A stretch of DNA of 64,000 nt. Source: RGIG8306 sp964426655. Lineage in GTDB: Bacteria; Bacillota; Clostridia; Lachnospirales; Lachnospiraceae. This document shows, piece after piece, positions 1 through 8,945 of the stretch (positions within the stretch are counted from its first letter, which is position 1; every line of letters begins with the position of its first letter). The DNA is taken from assembly GCA_964426655.1 (NCBI GenBank), contig CAYRQT010000005.1, positions 18,489 through 82,488 of the forward strand, read 5' to 3'. Both the position numbers and the translations under genes were made by a program. The notes under the pieces were generated by a model, which ran no database searches, was not told the origin of the DNA, and was given only the letters and a program-made list of their open reading frames with translations.

Positions 1-2
1 CA

Positions 3-650
3 ATGGTCATTGCAGAGCATGTGCCCACAGAGAACCAGAAAATCATGACGGATAAAGCCATGGATCTGTATAAACGAATAAAAAAGAACCATCCCTTTCT
101 GACTTCAGAGGAGGATATGCCCTTTTGTGCCATGATGGCGCTGTCTGACCGGACGCCGGAAGATCTGGAACAGGATGGGGAGGCCTGCTATCGTCTGCTT
201 AAAAAGAAATTTCATACCGGGAATATGGTGCAGGCCTTCAGCCACGTGCTGGCCCTTTCCCCTCAAACACCGGAAGTGAAATGTGCCAGGGCCATTGCCC
301 TGTGGGACGGCCTTCGACAGGCAAAATGCAGCCTGGGATCAGATTTTGAACTTCCTGTACTGGGCATCATGGCAGATTTGCCAAGGGAGACGGATGAAAT
401 TGTGCAGGCTGTGGTTTCCATGGATGAATGGCTGCGCCAAAGAAAAGAATTTGGCTTTTGGAGCGGCATCTCTTCCTACCAGAGAAGGATGCACGCCTGC
501 CTGCTGGTTTTACAACAATACAGACTGGATGACACAGGCGTAATGGTGGTATGGCAAAGCAGCCTGGCGGCTGTTATTGCCCAGGAGATGGCCATGTTGG
601 CGGTGATGACAACGGTAATGGCCGCAAATACGTCTTCAACAAATACTTAA
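3..650 (+). CDS. DUF4003-like protein, probably 5'-truncated by the window edge
   Basis: The visible 215 residues are alpha-helix-rich and end in an Ala/Met/Thr-rich tail (ending AANTSSTNT), which matches my memory of DUF4003 proteins of Firmicutes, whose function is unknown. Family members are usually around 300 residues. The first ATG lies two bases from the window edge with no room for a ribosome site, so the frame very likely continues upstream and the true start is not visible. The gene stops 17 bases before the helicase start, so the two may be cotranscribed. The family call is by sequence feel, not by a search. Confidence 0.6.
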   Translation: MVIAEHVPTENQKIMTDKAMDLYKRIKKNHPFLTSEEDMPFCAMMALSDRTPEDLEQDGEACYRLLKKKFHTGNMVQAFSHVLALSPQTPEVKCARAIALWDGLRQAKCSLGSDFELPVLGIMADLPRETDEIVQAVVSMDEWLRQRKEFGFWSGISSYQRRMHACLLVLQQYRLDDTGVMVVWQSSLAAVIAQEMAMLAVMTTVMAANTSSTNT

Positions 651-667
651 CGGAGAATATAAACACA

Positions 668-3568
668 ATGGGAGAGCAGGATAATGTACTGGCGGGCCTG
701 AAAACAGCCTTTATTCATGGGGGAGAAACCTCTCCTTTGGCCATGCAGCCGGCGTTGGTTTATAATGATTATAAAGAAGGCAGAAAAGTGCTTGCCGTAT
801 TGGAAGAGGAACTTTTAGGTTGCTCTTCCTTTTCCATGAGTGTGGCTTTTATCACAAAAGGGGGGATTATCCCTTTGCTACAGACGTTAAAGGAGCTGGA
901 AAGCAAGGGGATTCCCGGACGGATATTAACAACGGATTACCTGAATTTTAGTGCGCCAGAGGCATTGGATCTGCTACAGAAGTTTAGCAATATCTCCCTT
1001 CGTATGTTTCGGACAACAGAGGGGGAAGGCTTTCATACTAAGGGCTATATTTTCCAAAGGGGAGAAACTTATCGCTTCATCATTGGTAGTTCCAATTTGA
1101 CCATGGATGCCATAACCAGAAACAAGGAATGGAATACAAGGTTGGTTTCCATGTCAGACGGCCAGATGGGGCAGGATGTGATACAGGCGTTTGAACGACT
1201 TTGGTCAGATCCCCATTCAGCGGTATATACAGAAATATGTGATACATATAGGGAACAATATCGTATTGCAAAAGAGCAGAAGAAAATTGCACTAAGTACA
1301 CAAATTCCACAGCTGGAAGAATATCGTCTGGTACCGAATGAAATGCAGACGGCCTTCGTAGTCAGGATGAAAAAATTAGTAGAAAACGGTGCAAAGAAGT
1401 TACTGCTATTGAGTGCCACAGGTACAGGGAAAACCTATGCTGCAGCATTCGCCATGCGAGATTTAAAACCTAAACGATTCTTGTTTGTCGTTCATCGGGA
1501 GCAGATTGCCAGAAAAGCCATGGAAAGTTTTCGGCAGGTTTTGGGAAATGCTTATACGTATGGTATTTTATCCGGTGGTCAGAAAGATCAGGAAGCGACG
1601 GCATTGTTTGCCACAATGCAGACCATCAGCAAGGAAAGCTATAGAAACCAGCTGGAGAAGAATCGATATGATATTATTATCATAGACGAGGCACATCATG
1701 CAGGGGCATCCAGCTATCAAACCCTGATGGATTACTTTTCTCCTCAGATTTGGCTGGGCATGACAGCTACGCCAGATCGTATGGATCAGTTCAATGTATA
1801 TGAATGCTTCGATTATCAAATCGCATACGAGATTCGCCTGCAAAAAGCATTGGAATTGGATATGCTTTGTCCCTTTCATTATTTTGGAATAACAGACTTG
1901 GTAATAGAAGGAGAGAGTATTGAAGACAAAACCACTTTTAGTAGACTGGTTTCTGATGTGCGGGTGGATCATATTATTCGGCAGTCAAAATACTTTGGTT
2001 TCCAGGGGGACCGATTAAGAGGCCTGATTTTCTGCAGAAGCAGGGAAGAGGGGAGAATCCTATCTGATAAATTTAATTTGAGAGGATATAGGACTGTCTT
2101 TTTAAGTGGGTTAGATGACCAGCAAGTGAGGGAAGAAGCCATTTCCCGTTTAGAACACAGGGAAAATGAAAAGGCATTAGACTACATCATAACTGTAGAT
2201 ATATTTAATGAAGGTGTGGATATTCCGGGTGTTAATCAGGTGATTTTATTAAGGCCAACCCAAAGTCCCGTTGTCTTTGTTCAGCAGTTGGGAAGAGGAC
2301 TGAGAAAAGCGCCTGGAAAAGAATGCGTTGTGGTGTTGGACTTTATTGGAAATTATGAAAATAATTTCATGATTCCCATTGCTCTTTCAGGGGATAGAAG
2401 CTATAACAAGGATACCATCCGTCGTTATGTGAGAGAAGGGGCCCAGATTATTCCAGGAGCATCTACAATTCATTTTGATGAGATCTCCAAAAAAAGGATT
2501 TTTCAGTCGGTTGATCAAATAAAAATTGGATTTCGATTTTTGAAGGAGAAGTATGAACTTTTGAAAAATAAGCTGGGAAGAATCCCGGACATGATAGATT
2601 TTTACGAGTATGGAGAGGTAGATCCATTGCTATTTGTGGCCGAAGCCGGGTCGTACTACCAGTTCTTGAAGAGAGCAGATATATCTTACCAGGTATGCTT
2701 ATCCCAAGAGGAAACCCAGATTCTCGCATTCGTCTCACAGATGTTTCTCAATGGAAAGAGGGTACATGAGCTCCTTCTTTTAAAGTTGTTAATGGAGAAG
2801 GAGAATGTGACATTATCAGATTTTCAGGAAGCATTGAGTGGAGAAAGTGTTCCATTTCGATTGGCTGATTATGATTCTGCACTGCATTTGCTGGAGATGC
2901 AATTTCTGAACCGTGATTCTGAAGTGAGAAAATTTAAATCCATTTCTTTTTTTCAGCAGGAAGATATGACAGCGGGGCTTTTGCGCAGAGGGACTGCCTT
3001 TTACCTATATTTGCAGGAACGCCCTTTTTATAAGGAACTATGTAAGCTTATTGAATTTGGCATGCACAAATGGCGAGCAGAATATATGCATGCCGATCAG
3101 TATAATTTAGTGCTTTATCAAAAATATTCCAGGAAGGATGTCTGCAGACTTTTGAACTGGGAAAAGGATGACAGTGCCACGATTTATGGATATCGCATCA
3201 AATATGACACATGCCCTATTTTTGTAACATATGAAAAGGAAGAGAATATTTCTGATTCCACCAAATATGCAGACCATTTTCTAAACGAACAAATCTTTAG
3301 CTGGATGACTAGAAACAGAGTTTCTTTGGACAGCAAAGAGGCGCAAACCATCATCCATTACAGGGAAAATGGATTAAAACTCTTCCTTTTTGTCAAAAAA
3401 AGTGATGGAGAAGGAACGGACTTTTATTATATGGGGCCGGTTGAGCCAGTGGCCTGGCAGGAGACCACCATAAAAAGCAATACGGGGGCTGATCTGCCAG
3501 TTGTTAATTTTAAATTCAAGCTAGTTGTTCCGGTTAGAAATGATATATATGAGTACTTTACACTATGA
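668..3568 (+). CDS. PLD nuclease-like / SF2 helicase / DUF3427 fusion protein
   Basis: A 966-residue DNA-dependent ATPase with three parts. The N-terminal third carries a phospholipase-D-type HTKGY then GSSNLT signature (about residues 120-145), as in PLD nucleases. The centre is a superfamily 2 helicase with Walker A ATGTGKT (near 252), Walker B IIDEAHH (near 339), motif III GMTATP and a helicase C domain ending in QQLGRGLRKA. The C-terminal 150 residues resemble DUF3427. I chose ATG 668 over an upstream in-frame GTG at 551 because the latter lies inside the preceding gene and gives a low-complexity start, while GGAG sits at 652-655. A NUDIX gene follows directly. Proteins of this layout are thought to act in DNA repair or phage defence; the activity here is inferred. 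Confidence 0.85.
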   Translation: MGEQDNVLAGLKTAFIHGGETSPLAMQPALVYNDYKEGRKVLAVLEEELLGCSSFSMSVAFITKGGIIPLLQTLKELESKGIPGRILTTDYLNFSAPEALDLLQKFSNISLRMFRTTEGEGFHTKGYIFQRGETYRFIIGSSNLTMDAITRNKEWNTRLVSMSDGQMGQDVIQAFERLWSDPHSAVYTEICDTYREQYRIAKEQKKIALSTQIPQLEEYRLVPNEMQTAFVVRMKKLVENGAKKLLLLSATGTGKTYAAAFAMRDLKPKRFLFVVHREQIARKAMESFRQVLGNAYTYGILSGGQKDQEATALFATMQTISKESYRNQLEKNRYDIIIIDEAHHAGASSYQTLMDYFSPQIWLGMTATPDRMDQFNVYECFDYQIAYEIRLQKALELDMLCPFHYFGITDLVIEGESIEDKTTFSRLVSDVRVDHIIRQSKYFGFQGDRLRGLIFCRSREEGRILSDKFNLRGYRTVFLSGLDDQQVREEAISRLEHRENEKALDYIITVDIFNEGVDIPGVNQVILLRPTQSPVVFVQQLGRGLRKAPGKECVVVLDFIGNYENNFMIPIALSGDRSYNKDTIRRYVREGAQIIPGASTIHFDEISKKRIFQSVDQIKIGFRFLKEKYELLKNKLGRIPDMIDFYEYGEVDPLLFVAEAGSYYQFLKRADISYQVCLSQEETQILAFVSQMFLNGKRVHELLLLKLLMEKENVTLSDFQEALSGESVPFRLADYDSALHLLEMQFLNRDSEVRKFKSISFFQQEDMTAGLLRRGTAFYLYLQERPFYKELCKLIEFGMHKWRAEYMHADQYNLVLYQKYSRKDVCRLLNWEKDDSATIYGYRIKYDTCPIFVTYEKEENISDSTKYADHFLNEQIFSWMTRNRVSLDSKEAQTIIHYRENGLKLFLFVKKSDGEGTDFYYMGPVEPVAWQETTIKSNTGADLPVVNFKFKLVVPVRNDIYEYFTL

Positions 3569-3585
3569 TAAGAAGAAGGAGCCCC

Positions 3586-3990
3586 ATGAAAACCATATAC
3601 GTTGTTGCCGCCATTATTTGTGATAACATGAAATGCCCTCAAAAGATATTTGCCACCCAGAGAGGGTATGGTGAATTTGAAGGAGGGTGGGAATTCCCCG
3701 GAGGGAAAATCGAACGGGGAGAGACACCCCAAGAGGCATTGATTCGGGAAATCCAGGAGGAGCTGGAAACGGATATCCAGGTGGGAGAGCTGTTTTATAC
3801 CGTTGAATATGATTACCCCGCATTTCATTTGCATATGGATTGCTTCCTGGCGGAGGTCAAGTCCGGACATCTGGTACTATTGGAGCATGAAGCGGCCCGG
3901 TGGCTGACGAAAGAGACCCTGCGGGAGGTGGATTGGCTGCCTGCCGATTTGGGAATCATTGCAAATCTGGAGAAAAAAATGAGACTTTGA
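3586..3990 (+). CDS. MutT-like NUDIX (deoxy)nucleoside triphosphate pyrophosphohydrolase
   Basis: A 134-residue single-domain NUDIX hydrolase. The NUDIX box lies at about residues 39-61, starting GGKIERGE and continuing REIQEELE; the glycine usually found after the EE pair is Glu here, a variation seen in MutT-type (d)NTPases. It should hydrolyse a nucleoside triphosphate to the monophosphate and pyrophosphate, either sanitising the nucleotide pool or removing a signal nucleotide. ATG 3586 is preferred because AGGAG lies at 3577-3581; the frame is also open from an ATG at 3565 that overlaps the helicase stop, so translational coupling is possible. Physical pairing with the DUF3427 helicase suggests a shared pathway. 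Confidence 0.85.
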   Translation: MKTIYVVAAIICDNMKCPQKIFATQRGYGEFEGGWEFPGGKIERGETPQEALIREIQEELETDIQVGELFYTVEYDYPAFHLHMDCFLAEVKSGHLVLLEHEAARWLTKETLREVDWLPADLGIIANLEKKMRL

Positions 3991-4128
3991 AAATAAGGGG
4001 GAGTAAGTTGCACAAAGTACAAAAATATACATGAACAGTACAATAAAAGACATTATTATTTGGAAAAGAACCGCTTATAATAAACCCTGCAGCTTGAAGT
4101 ATGTGCAGAAAAAAGAAAGGGTTATACT

Positions 4129-5493
4129 GTGACAAAAGACATGACTACCGGAAGTCCGGTAAAACTAATTATATATTTCACCATTCCACTTTTGATTGGG
4201 AATATCTTCCAGCAGATTTACAGCATGGCGGATACGCTCATTGTGGGGAGAACCATAGGGGTAAATGCGCTGGCAGCAGTGGGAAGCACCGGCAGCATCA
4301 GCTTTCTGGTTCTGGGCTTCGCTATGGGGGCCACCAGTGGTCTCTCCATCATAACGGCCCAAAGATTCGGGGCTAAGGATGAAATGGGCGTAAAAAGAAG
4401 CGTGGCCGCCAGTGTGTGGATCAGCCTGCTGATCACAATTGTGCTGACGGCCATTGCTGTGCCTTTGGCCAGACAGATTCTGGAACTGATGCAGACGCCT
4501 GATGAAATTATCGATGATGCTTACAGCTATATTGTGGTCATCTTTTCAGGCATTTTTGCCAGTATGTTGTTTAACCTGCTCTCCAATCTGATTCGGGCGT
4601 TGGGAGACAGCCACACCCCCCTGATTTTTTTGATTGTGGCCAGCGTTATCAATATTATTCTGGATTATGTGTTCATTTTAGCATTTAATATGGGGGTAGC
4701 GGGAGCCGCCTGGGCCACAGTGATTGCACAGACTGTTTCCGGCCTTCTCTGCCTGGGGTATATTTACCTGAAACTGCCCATTTTACATCTTAGAGCAGCC
4801 GATTGGAAAGTGAGTGGCTGGGAGATCCTGCAGCATTTAAAAACTTCCCTGCCCATGGGCTTTCAGATGTCCATCATTGCCATCGGAACCCTGATTTTGC
4901 AGATTGTTCTGAATGGACTGGGGGCAGTTTCTGTGGCCGCCTTTACGGCAGCGCAGAAAATTGACCAGATTGCCACGCAGCCCATGAATTCCTTTGGGAC
5001 CACAATGGCCACTTATGCAGCCCAGAATTATGGAGCCGGTAAGGTGAATCGGATTCGTAAAGGGGTTCTGCAATGTAGCATTTTGAACATCTCTTTTGGA
5101 ATGATCATGGGGGCCGTCAATATATTTGCGGGGTACCAGCTGGCAGGCCTTTTTGTGGGAAATGAAGCGGGAGAGGTTCTGGATCTGGCGCAGACTTATT
5201 TGCGGATTAATGGTGCCATGTACTGGGCACTGGCCATTCTCTTCGTTTGTAGAAATACCATACAGGGACTTGGCAGAAGTGTTATGCCTACTGTCGCCGG
5301 AATAACAGAACTGGTGATGAGAAGTATGGCAGCAGTATTTCTGGCTACCCAGATCGGCTTTTCGGGAGCCTGCTGGGCCGGCCCGCTGGCCTGGGTTGGG
5401 GCATGCATTCCCTTGAGCATAGATTTTATCCATACTATGCGGCATCTGATGGGAAAGCAGCCGTCCACGCCCTGTGTAAAGCAGGCAGCATAG
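4129..5493 (+). CDS. MATE-family multidrug/toxin efflux transporter
   Basis: A 454-residue integral membrane protein with twelve hydrophobic segments in two similar halves. The opening pattern GSPVKLIIYFTIPLLIGNIF, the QQIYSMADTLIVG stretch, and the second-half SFGTTMATYAAQNYGAGK are typical of the DinF/NorM-like MATE group, which exports cationic compounds using a sodium or proton gradient. The start is a GTG at 4129 after a purine-rich AAAGAAAGGG; ATG 4141 is an alternative. A TATAAT at 4076-4081 could be its -10 but no convincing -35 is visible. It stands alone: a new promoter follows at 5529. Confidence 0.93.
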   Translation: MTKDMTTGSPVKLIIYFTIPLLIGNIFQQIYSMADTLIVGRTIGVNALAAVGSTGSISFLVLGFAMGATSGLSIITAQRFGAKDEMGVKRSVAASVWISLLITIVLTAIAVPLARQILELMQTPDEIIDDAYSYIVVIFSGIFASMLFNLLSNLIRALGDSHTPLIFLIVASVINIILDYVFILAFNMGVAGAAWATVIAQTVSGLLCLGYIYLKLPILHLRAADWKVSGWEILQHLKTSLPMGFQMSIIAIGTLILQIVLNGLGAVSVAAFTAAQKIDQIATQPMNSFGTTMATYAAQNYGAGKVNRIRKGVLQCSILNISFGMIMGAVNIFAGYQLAGLFVGNEAGEVLDLAQTYLRINGAMYWALAILFVCRNTIQGLGRSVMPTVAGITELVMRSMAAVFLATQIGFSGACWAGPLAWVGACIPLSIDFIHTMRHLMGKQPSTPCVKQAA

Positions 5494-5528
5494 ATATAAT
5501 TTTAAGAATAAAAAATGCAAAAAATATC

Positions 5529-5557
5529 TTGACAATAACATTTCCGGGACCTATACT
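5529..5557 (+). promoter_or_regulatory. Consensus sigma-A promoter
   Basis: TTGACA at 5529-5534, a 17-base spacer, then TATACT at 5552-5557. This is close to the ideal vegetative promoter. Transcription should start near 5564, only about 17 bases before the hairpin at 5581. The next gene begins at 5686. Confidence 0.75.
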
Positions 5558-5580
5558 TGATTTGGTAACAGGAATGGCAA

Positions 5581-5615
5581 AGGTGCAGCTCGGGGAAGAG
5601 TCTGCACTTTTTTTT
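5581..5615 (+). terminator. Intrinsic terminator or attenuator in the leader of the peptide-use operon
   Basis: An 8-bp stem (5581-5588 with 5602-5609, core GTGCAG/CTGCAC, one G-U pair) is followed by eight T from 5608. It can end transcripts from the MATE gene, but it also lies just downstream of the strong promoter at 5529-5557, so most transcripts from that promoter would stop after about 50 nt unless read-through is regulated. Confidence 0.75.
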
Positions 5616-5685
5616 CACCTGGGATGTTACTGAAAAGATATAAATTCAAAAATATATTTTAAAAGTAAAAATGAAAGGAGCAAGA

Positions 5686-7116
5686 ATGGAGCTTTTAAAA
5701 GGATTGGACGAGACAATTCAAAAGGCAATGAAAAAAATGAATGTACCGGGGGTGCAGATTGCCGTAGTAAAATCCGGTGAAGTCATCTATCAAAAGGCGT
5801 TTGGTTATGCAGATCTGGAAAAAGGAGAAAAGCTGACCAATGCCCACCTCCTTCCCATTGGTTCTTCAAGTAAATCCTTTACGGCAGCCTGTGTGGTAAA
5901 GTTGTGTGAACAGGGGAAATGGGATTTGGATACGCCTCTGAAAAAATACATGCCTGCATTCAGCCTGTATGATCCAGTGGCTACGGAACAGGCTACCGCC
6001 AGAGATCTGCTTTGCCACAGAACGGGAGTGCCCCGCCACGATATGATGTGGTACAACTGGAATGATCTGGACAGAAAGGATCTGACCGTCAACCGTATGC
6101 CTTATCTGGAGGCCAATACGCCTTTTCGCAGTACCTTCCAGTATTCCAATCAGATGTATGCGGTGATTGGACAGTTCATAGAAGAAATCAGCAAAAAGCC
6201 CTGGGAAATGTTTGTGGAAGAACACTTTCTGCAGCCTCTCAATATAGAACATTATAGTTTTGCGGTAAATGGGGATGAACAGCCCTATGCCAGCCTGTAC
6301 ACACCAGATGAAGAAGGGGTGAATCAAAAAAATGCACCGTTAAAGTTGAAGGCCATTGCACCCGCAGGGGGATTGAACATGACGGCAGGGGAGTTTGTAA
6401 AATGGGTGGATTTTCAGATGCACAACGGTCATTCACAGGCAGGTCCACTGCTTTCAGAACAGAGCATGGTCCAATTGCATACGCCCAATATTCCATACCA
6501 GATTTTTCCCTTCAGTTTTCCGGAGAGAATGAATGTGGGATATGCCCTTGGATGGACCGTGGACATGTTCCGGGGAAAAAAGGTGATCGATCATGGCGGA
6601 AACGTGAATGGGGCTTCGGCCTTGGCAGCATTCATGCCGGAAGAGGCGTTGGGCATTGCAATATTGACCAATGCCAACAGCAATATGCTGGTATATGCCC
6701 TGTCCATGGAAATTTTTGACCGGTACCTGGGGCATGAAGGAGAGAAGGACTGGTTTACTGCATTTCAGTCCAACATGGATGCCCTTCTGGCTGCGATGAA
6801 GGGCATGCTGAAAGGCATATATCAGACCAAAAAAGAAGGGAAAGGCTTTAGCCATTCACTGGAGGAATACACCGGCCTGTATACTCATCCCGGATATGGG
6901 GAGGTGCGGATCCTGCTGGATGAGGGAAAATTAAAGGGGCAGTATCATAATAACGCATTGGATATACAGCATTTGCATTATGATATTTTCACTTTTGAAC
7001 TAATGGGAACCCCTTTCCCGATTTCCTTTTTTACAGCCGTGGATGGACAGATCAGCAAATTGGAAATTCCTTTGGAAATGGCAGTGCAGCCCATTGCTTT
7101 TACCAAGGTGGAATAA
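5686..7116 (+). CDS. Serine hydrolase of the class C beta-lactamase / S12 peptidase fold
   Basis: A 476-residue penicillin-binding-protein-like hydrolase without a signal peptide, so probably cytoplasmic. Active-site motifs are present: SxxK as SSSK near residue 58, YSN near 152, and HGG in DHGGNVNG near 302. A C-terminal lipocalin-like region of about 110 residues follows, as in many S12 esterases and D-aminopeptidases. The start at 5686 is set by AAAGGAG at 5673-5679. It lies 12 bases upstream of an aminopeptidase, with HTH-cupin regulators and a dipeptide epimerase further on, so I infer a role in hydrolysing D-amino-acid-containing or cell-wall peptides. It could also be a carboxylesterase. 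Confidence 0.85.
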   Translation: MELLKGLDETIQKAMKKMNVPGVQIAVVKSGEVIYQKAFGYADLEKGEKLTNAHLLPIGSSSKSFTAACVVKLCEQGKWDLDTPLKKYMPAFSLYDPVATEQATARDLLCHRTGVPRHDMMWYNWNDLDRKDLTVNRMPYLEANTPFRSTFQYSNQMYAVIGQFIEEISKKPWEMFVEEHFLQPLNIEHYSFAVNGDEQPYASLYTPDEEGVNQKNAPLKLKAIAPAGGLNMTAGEFVKWVDFQMHNGHSQAGPLLSEQSMVQLHTPNIPYQIFPFSFPERMNVGYALGWTVDMFRGKKVIDHGGNVNGASALAAFMPEEALGIAILTNANSNMLVYALSMEIFDRYLGHEGEKDWFTAFQSNMDALLAAMKGMLKGIYQTKKEGKGFSHSLEEYTGLYTHPGYGEVRILLDEGKLKGQYHNNALDIQHLHYDIFTFELMGTPFPISFFTAVDGQISKLEIPLEMAVQPIAFTKVE

Positions 7117-7128
7117 GGAGGAAAACAA

Positions 7129-8293
7129 ATGGACGTACGTCTGAAAAAACTGGCGGAAAATCTGGTGCATCACTCTTGTAAAGTAAAGGCAGGGGACAAG
7201 GTGCTGATTCATTACATGGGAGACACCACGGAGGCGCTGGCACAATATGTAATTCGGGAGGTGTATCAGGCCGGAGGCATCCCTTTTTGCCATTTTACCA
7301 GTGATGTGATCCAGCGGGAACTGCTTTTACAGGGAACAAAGGAACAGATGGAACTCATGGCCAAAATAGACAGCCTGGAAATGAGCAGTATGGATTGCTA
7401 CATTGCCATAAGGGGCGTGGACAATATTTATGAAATGGCAGATGTGCCGGTGGAAAAGCGCACCTTATATGAGCAATACCATACCTATCCGGTACATCTG
7501 GGGATTCGGGTGCCCAAAACACGCTGGGTGGCCCTTCGCTATCCCAACTATGCCCTGGCACAGCTTGCCGGTATGAGCACCCAGGCCTTTGAAGATTTCT
7601 TTTTCCAGGTTTGTTGTCTGGACTATGGGAAAATGAAAAAAGCCATGGAGGTGCTGGCGGCACTGATGGAAAGCACAGACCGGGTAAGAATTACAGGACC
7701 GGGGACAGAGCTTAGCTTTTCCATTAAGGGGATCCCGGCCATTCCCTGTGCAGGGGAAATGAATATTCCGGATGGAGAGGTGTTTACTGCACCGGTTAAA
7801 GAGTCTGTACAGGGGCATATTACCTACAATACCCCCTCATCCTATCAGGGCTTTACCTTTGAAAAAACGCAACTGACCTTTCAGGATGGAAGAATCGTAG
7901 AAGCACTGGCAAATGATACCATACGTCTGAACAAAATTTTGGATACAGATGAAGGGGCAAGATATATTGGCGAATTTGCCATAGGCGTCAACCCATACAT
8001 ACTGGAACCAATGAAAGATACCTTGTTTGATGAAAAGATTGCAGGGTCCTTTCACTTCACACCGGGAAAGTGCTATGATGGGACACCCAATGGGAACCAG
8101 TCCTCTATCCNNNNNNNNNNCCTACGAAGACGCCTTTAACGGAAATAAATCAGCCATCCATTGGGATCTGGTATGCATCCAGCGACCGGAATATGGGGGC
8201 GGAGAAATTTATTTTGATGATGTACTGATCCGGAAAGATGGGAGATTTGTTCTTCCACAGCTGGAATGTCTGAATCCGGAAAATCTGATATAA
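7129..8293 (+). CDS. M29-family metallo-aminopeptidase (AmpS-like), interrupted by an N gap
   Basis: About 387 residues, read in two frames because ten N at 8111-8120 do not represent the true number of missing bases; both sides clearly belong to one protein. M29 enzymes are two-metal aminopeptidases that release N-terminal residues from oligopeptides. The expected ligand series is visible: Glu in AGEMNIPDGE, Glu in GEFAIG, His in GSFHFTPG, Tyr in KCYD, then His and Asp in AIHWDLV after the gap. AGGAGG precedes the ATG. It lies between the serine hydrolase and two regulators in the same direction, which fits a peptide-degradation operon. The gene is probably intact in the organism. Confidence 0.88.
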
Positions 8294-8302
8294 TCAACAG
8301 AA

Positions 8303-8340
8303 CCTTAACAATACAGGATTTTTCTTTCCCTCCTGTTAGG
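8303..8340 (+). promoter_or_regulatory. Inverted repeat upstream of tandem HTH-cupin regulators
   Basis: TCCTGTTAGG at 8331-8340 is the near complement of CCTTAACA (8303-8310) plus ACAGGA (8313-8318). The arms flank a T-rich spacer in the only sizeable gap inside the block. It has no clear T-run after it, so an operator for one of the following regulators is more likely than a terminator. No clear promoter was found; TAAACT near 8347 is a possible -10. Confidence 0.35.
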
Positions 8341-8363
8341 GGTGTGCTAAACTGAAAGAAAAA

Positions 8364-8942
8364 ATGGGAGCGTCAGGGAATATGCTGGGTGAAATTTTAA
8401 AAGAAGCAAGAAAAGCCAGAAAACTCACGCTGGCTGAGGCCGCTGCGCAGATTGGGGTATCTGTGGGGTATTTGTCCAATCTGGAAAAAAACAGGCAGGA
8501 GCCGTCTCTGAATATACTGCAGGAAATTGCCTCGAAACTGGATATTTCTCTTGCTATGCTGCTGGAGGAAGAAGAGGATCTGGAGGAAGCAGTGGTCATT
8601 CGTAAAAAGGAGAGGACAATAGTTAAATTCAGGAACCTGCCAAATCCCTGTGAAATACTCACCCCTTTTGAATGGCGCAACCGATGGCCCGCAGAAATGC
8701 AGGTGCTGCATCTGGAAGTTCCAGGGGGGAGTCCCGTTGGCCTGGAAGAACTTTCCACGGAGGAGGATGAGTGCCTGTATGTGGAGACCGGGCGCCTGGT
8801 CTATGGCTACGGAGAACACAGCCAGACCATTGAGGCCGGGGGAAGTATCTATATTCCCCGGCGGACCGGCTACTCTCTGTTTAATCCAGACCAGGAAAGT
8901 GCATTTGTTTACTGGATGATAAAAATGCACAGGGAGGTGTAG
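8364..8942 (+). CDS. XRE-family HTH regulator with C-terminal cupin domain (first of two)
   Basis: A 192-residue protein with an N-terminal lambda-repressor-type helix-turn-helix (about residues 10-65, including IGVSVGYLSNLEKNRQEPS) and a C-terminal cupin (about 110-190) that may bind a small effector. Such regulators often control the pathway genes beside them. The start could also be ATG 8382, directly before the HTH; GGGAG at 8366-8370 would serve that start. It is followed after three bases by a second protein of the same architecture, suggesting a paired or hetero-oligomeric regulator. The inverted repeat at 8303-8340 may be its operator. Confidence 0.87.
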   Translation: MGASGNMLGEILKEARKARKLTLAEAAAQIGVSVGYLSNLEKNRQEPSLNILQEIASKLDISLAMLLEEEEDLEEAVVIRKKERTIVKFRNLPNPCEILTPFEWRNRWPAEMQVLHLEVPGGSPVGLEELSTEEDECLYVETGRLVYGYGEHSQTIEAGGSIYIPRRTGYSLFNPDQESAFVYWMIKMHREV

Positions 8943-8945
8943 CAA

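Noticed and set aside
551..667. N-terminal extension of the helicase from a GTG at 551
   Set aside because: It lies inside the upstream gene, has no ribosome site and yields low-complexity sequence; ATG 668 is better.
4837..5541. A 234-codon frame antisense to the MATE gene
   Set aside because: Shadow of the codon pattern in the transporter; no independent support.
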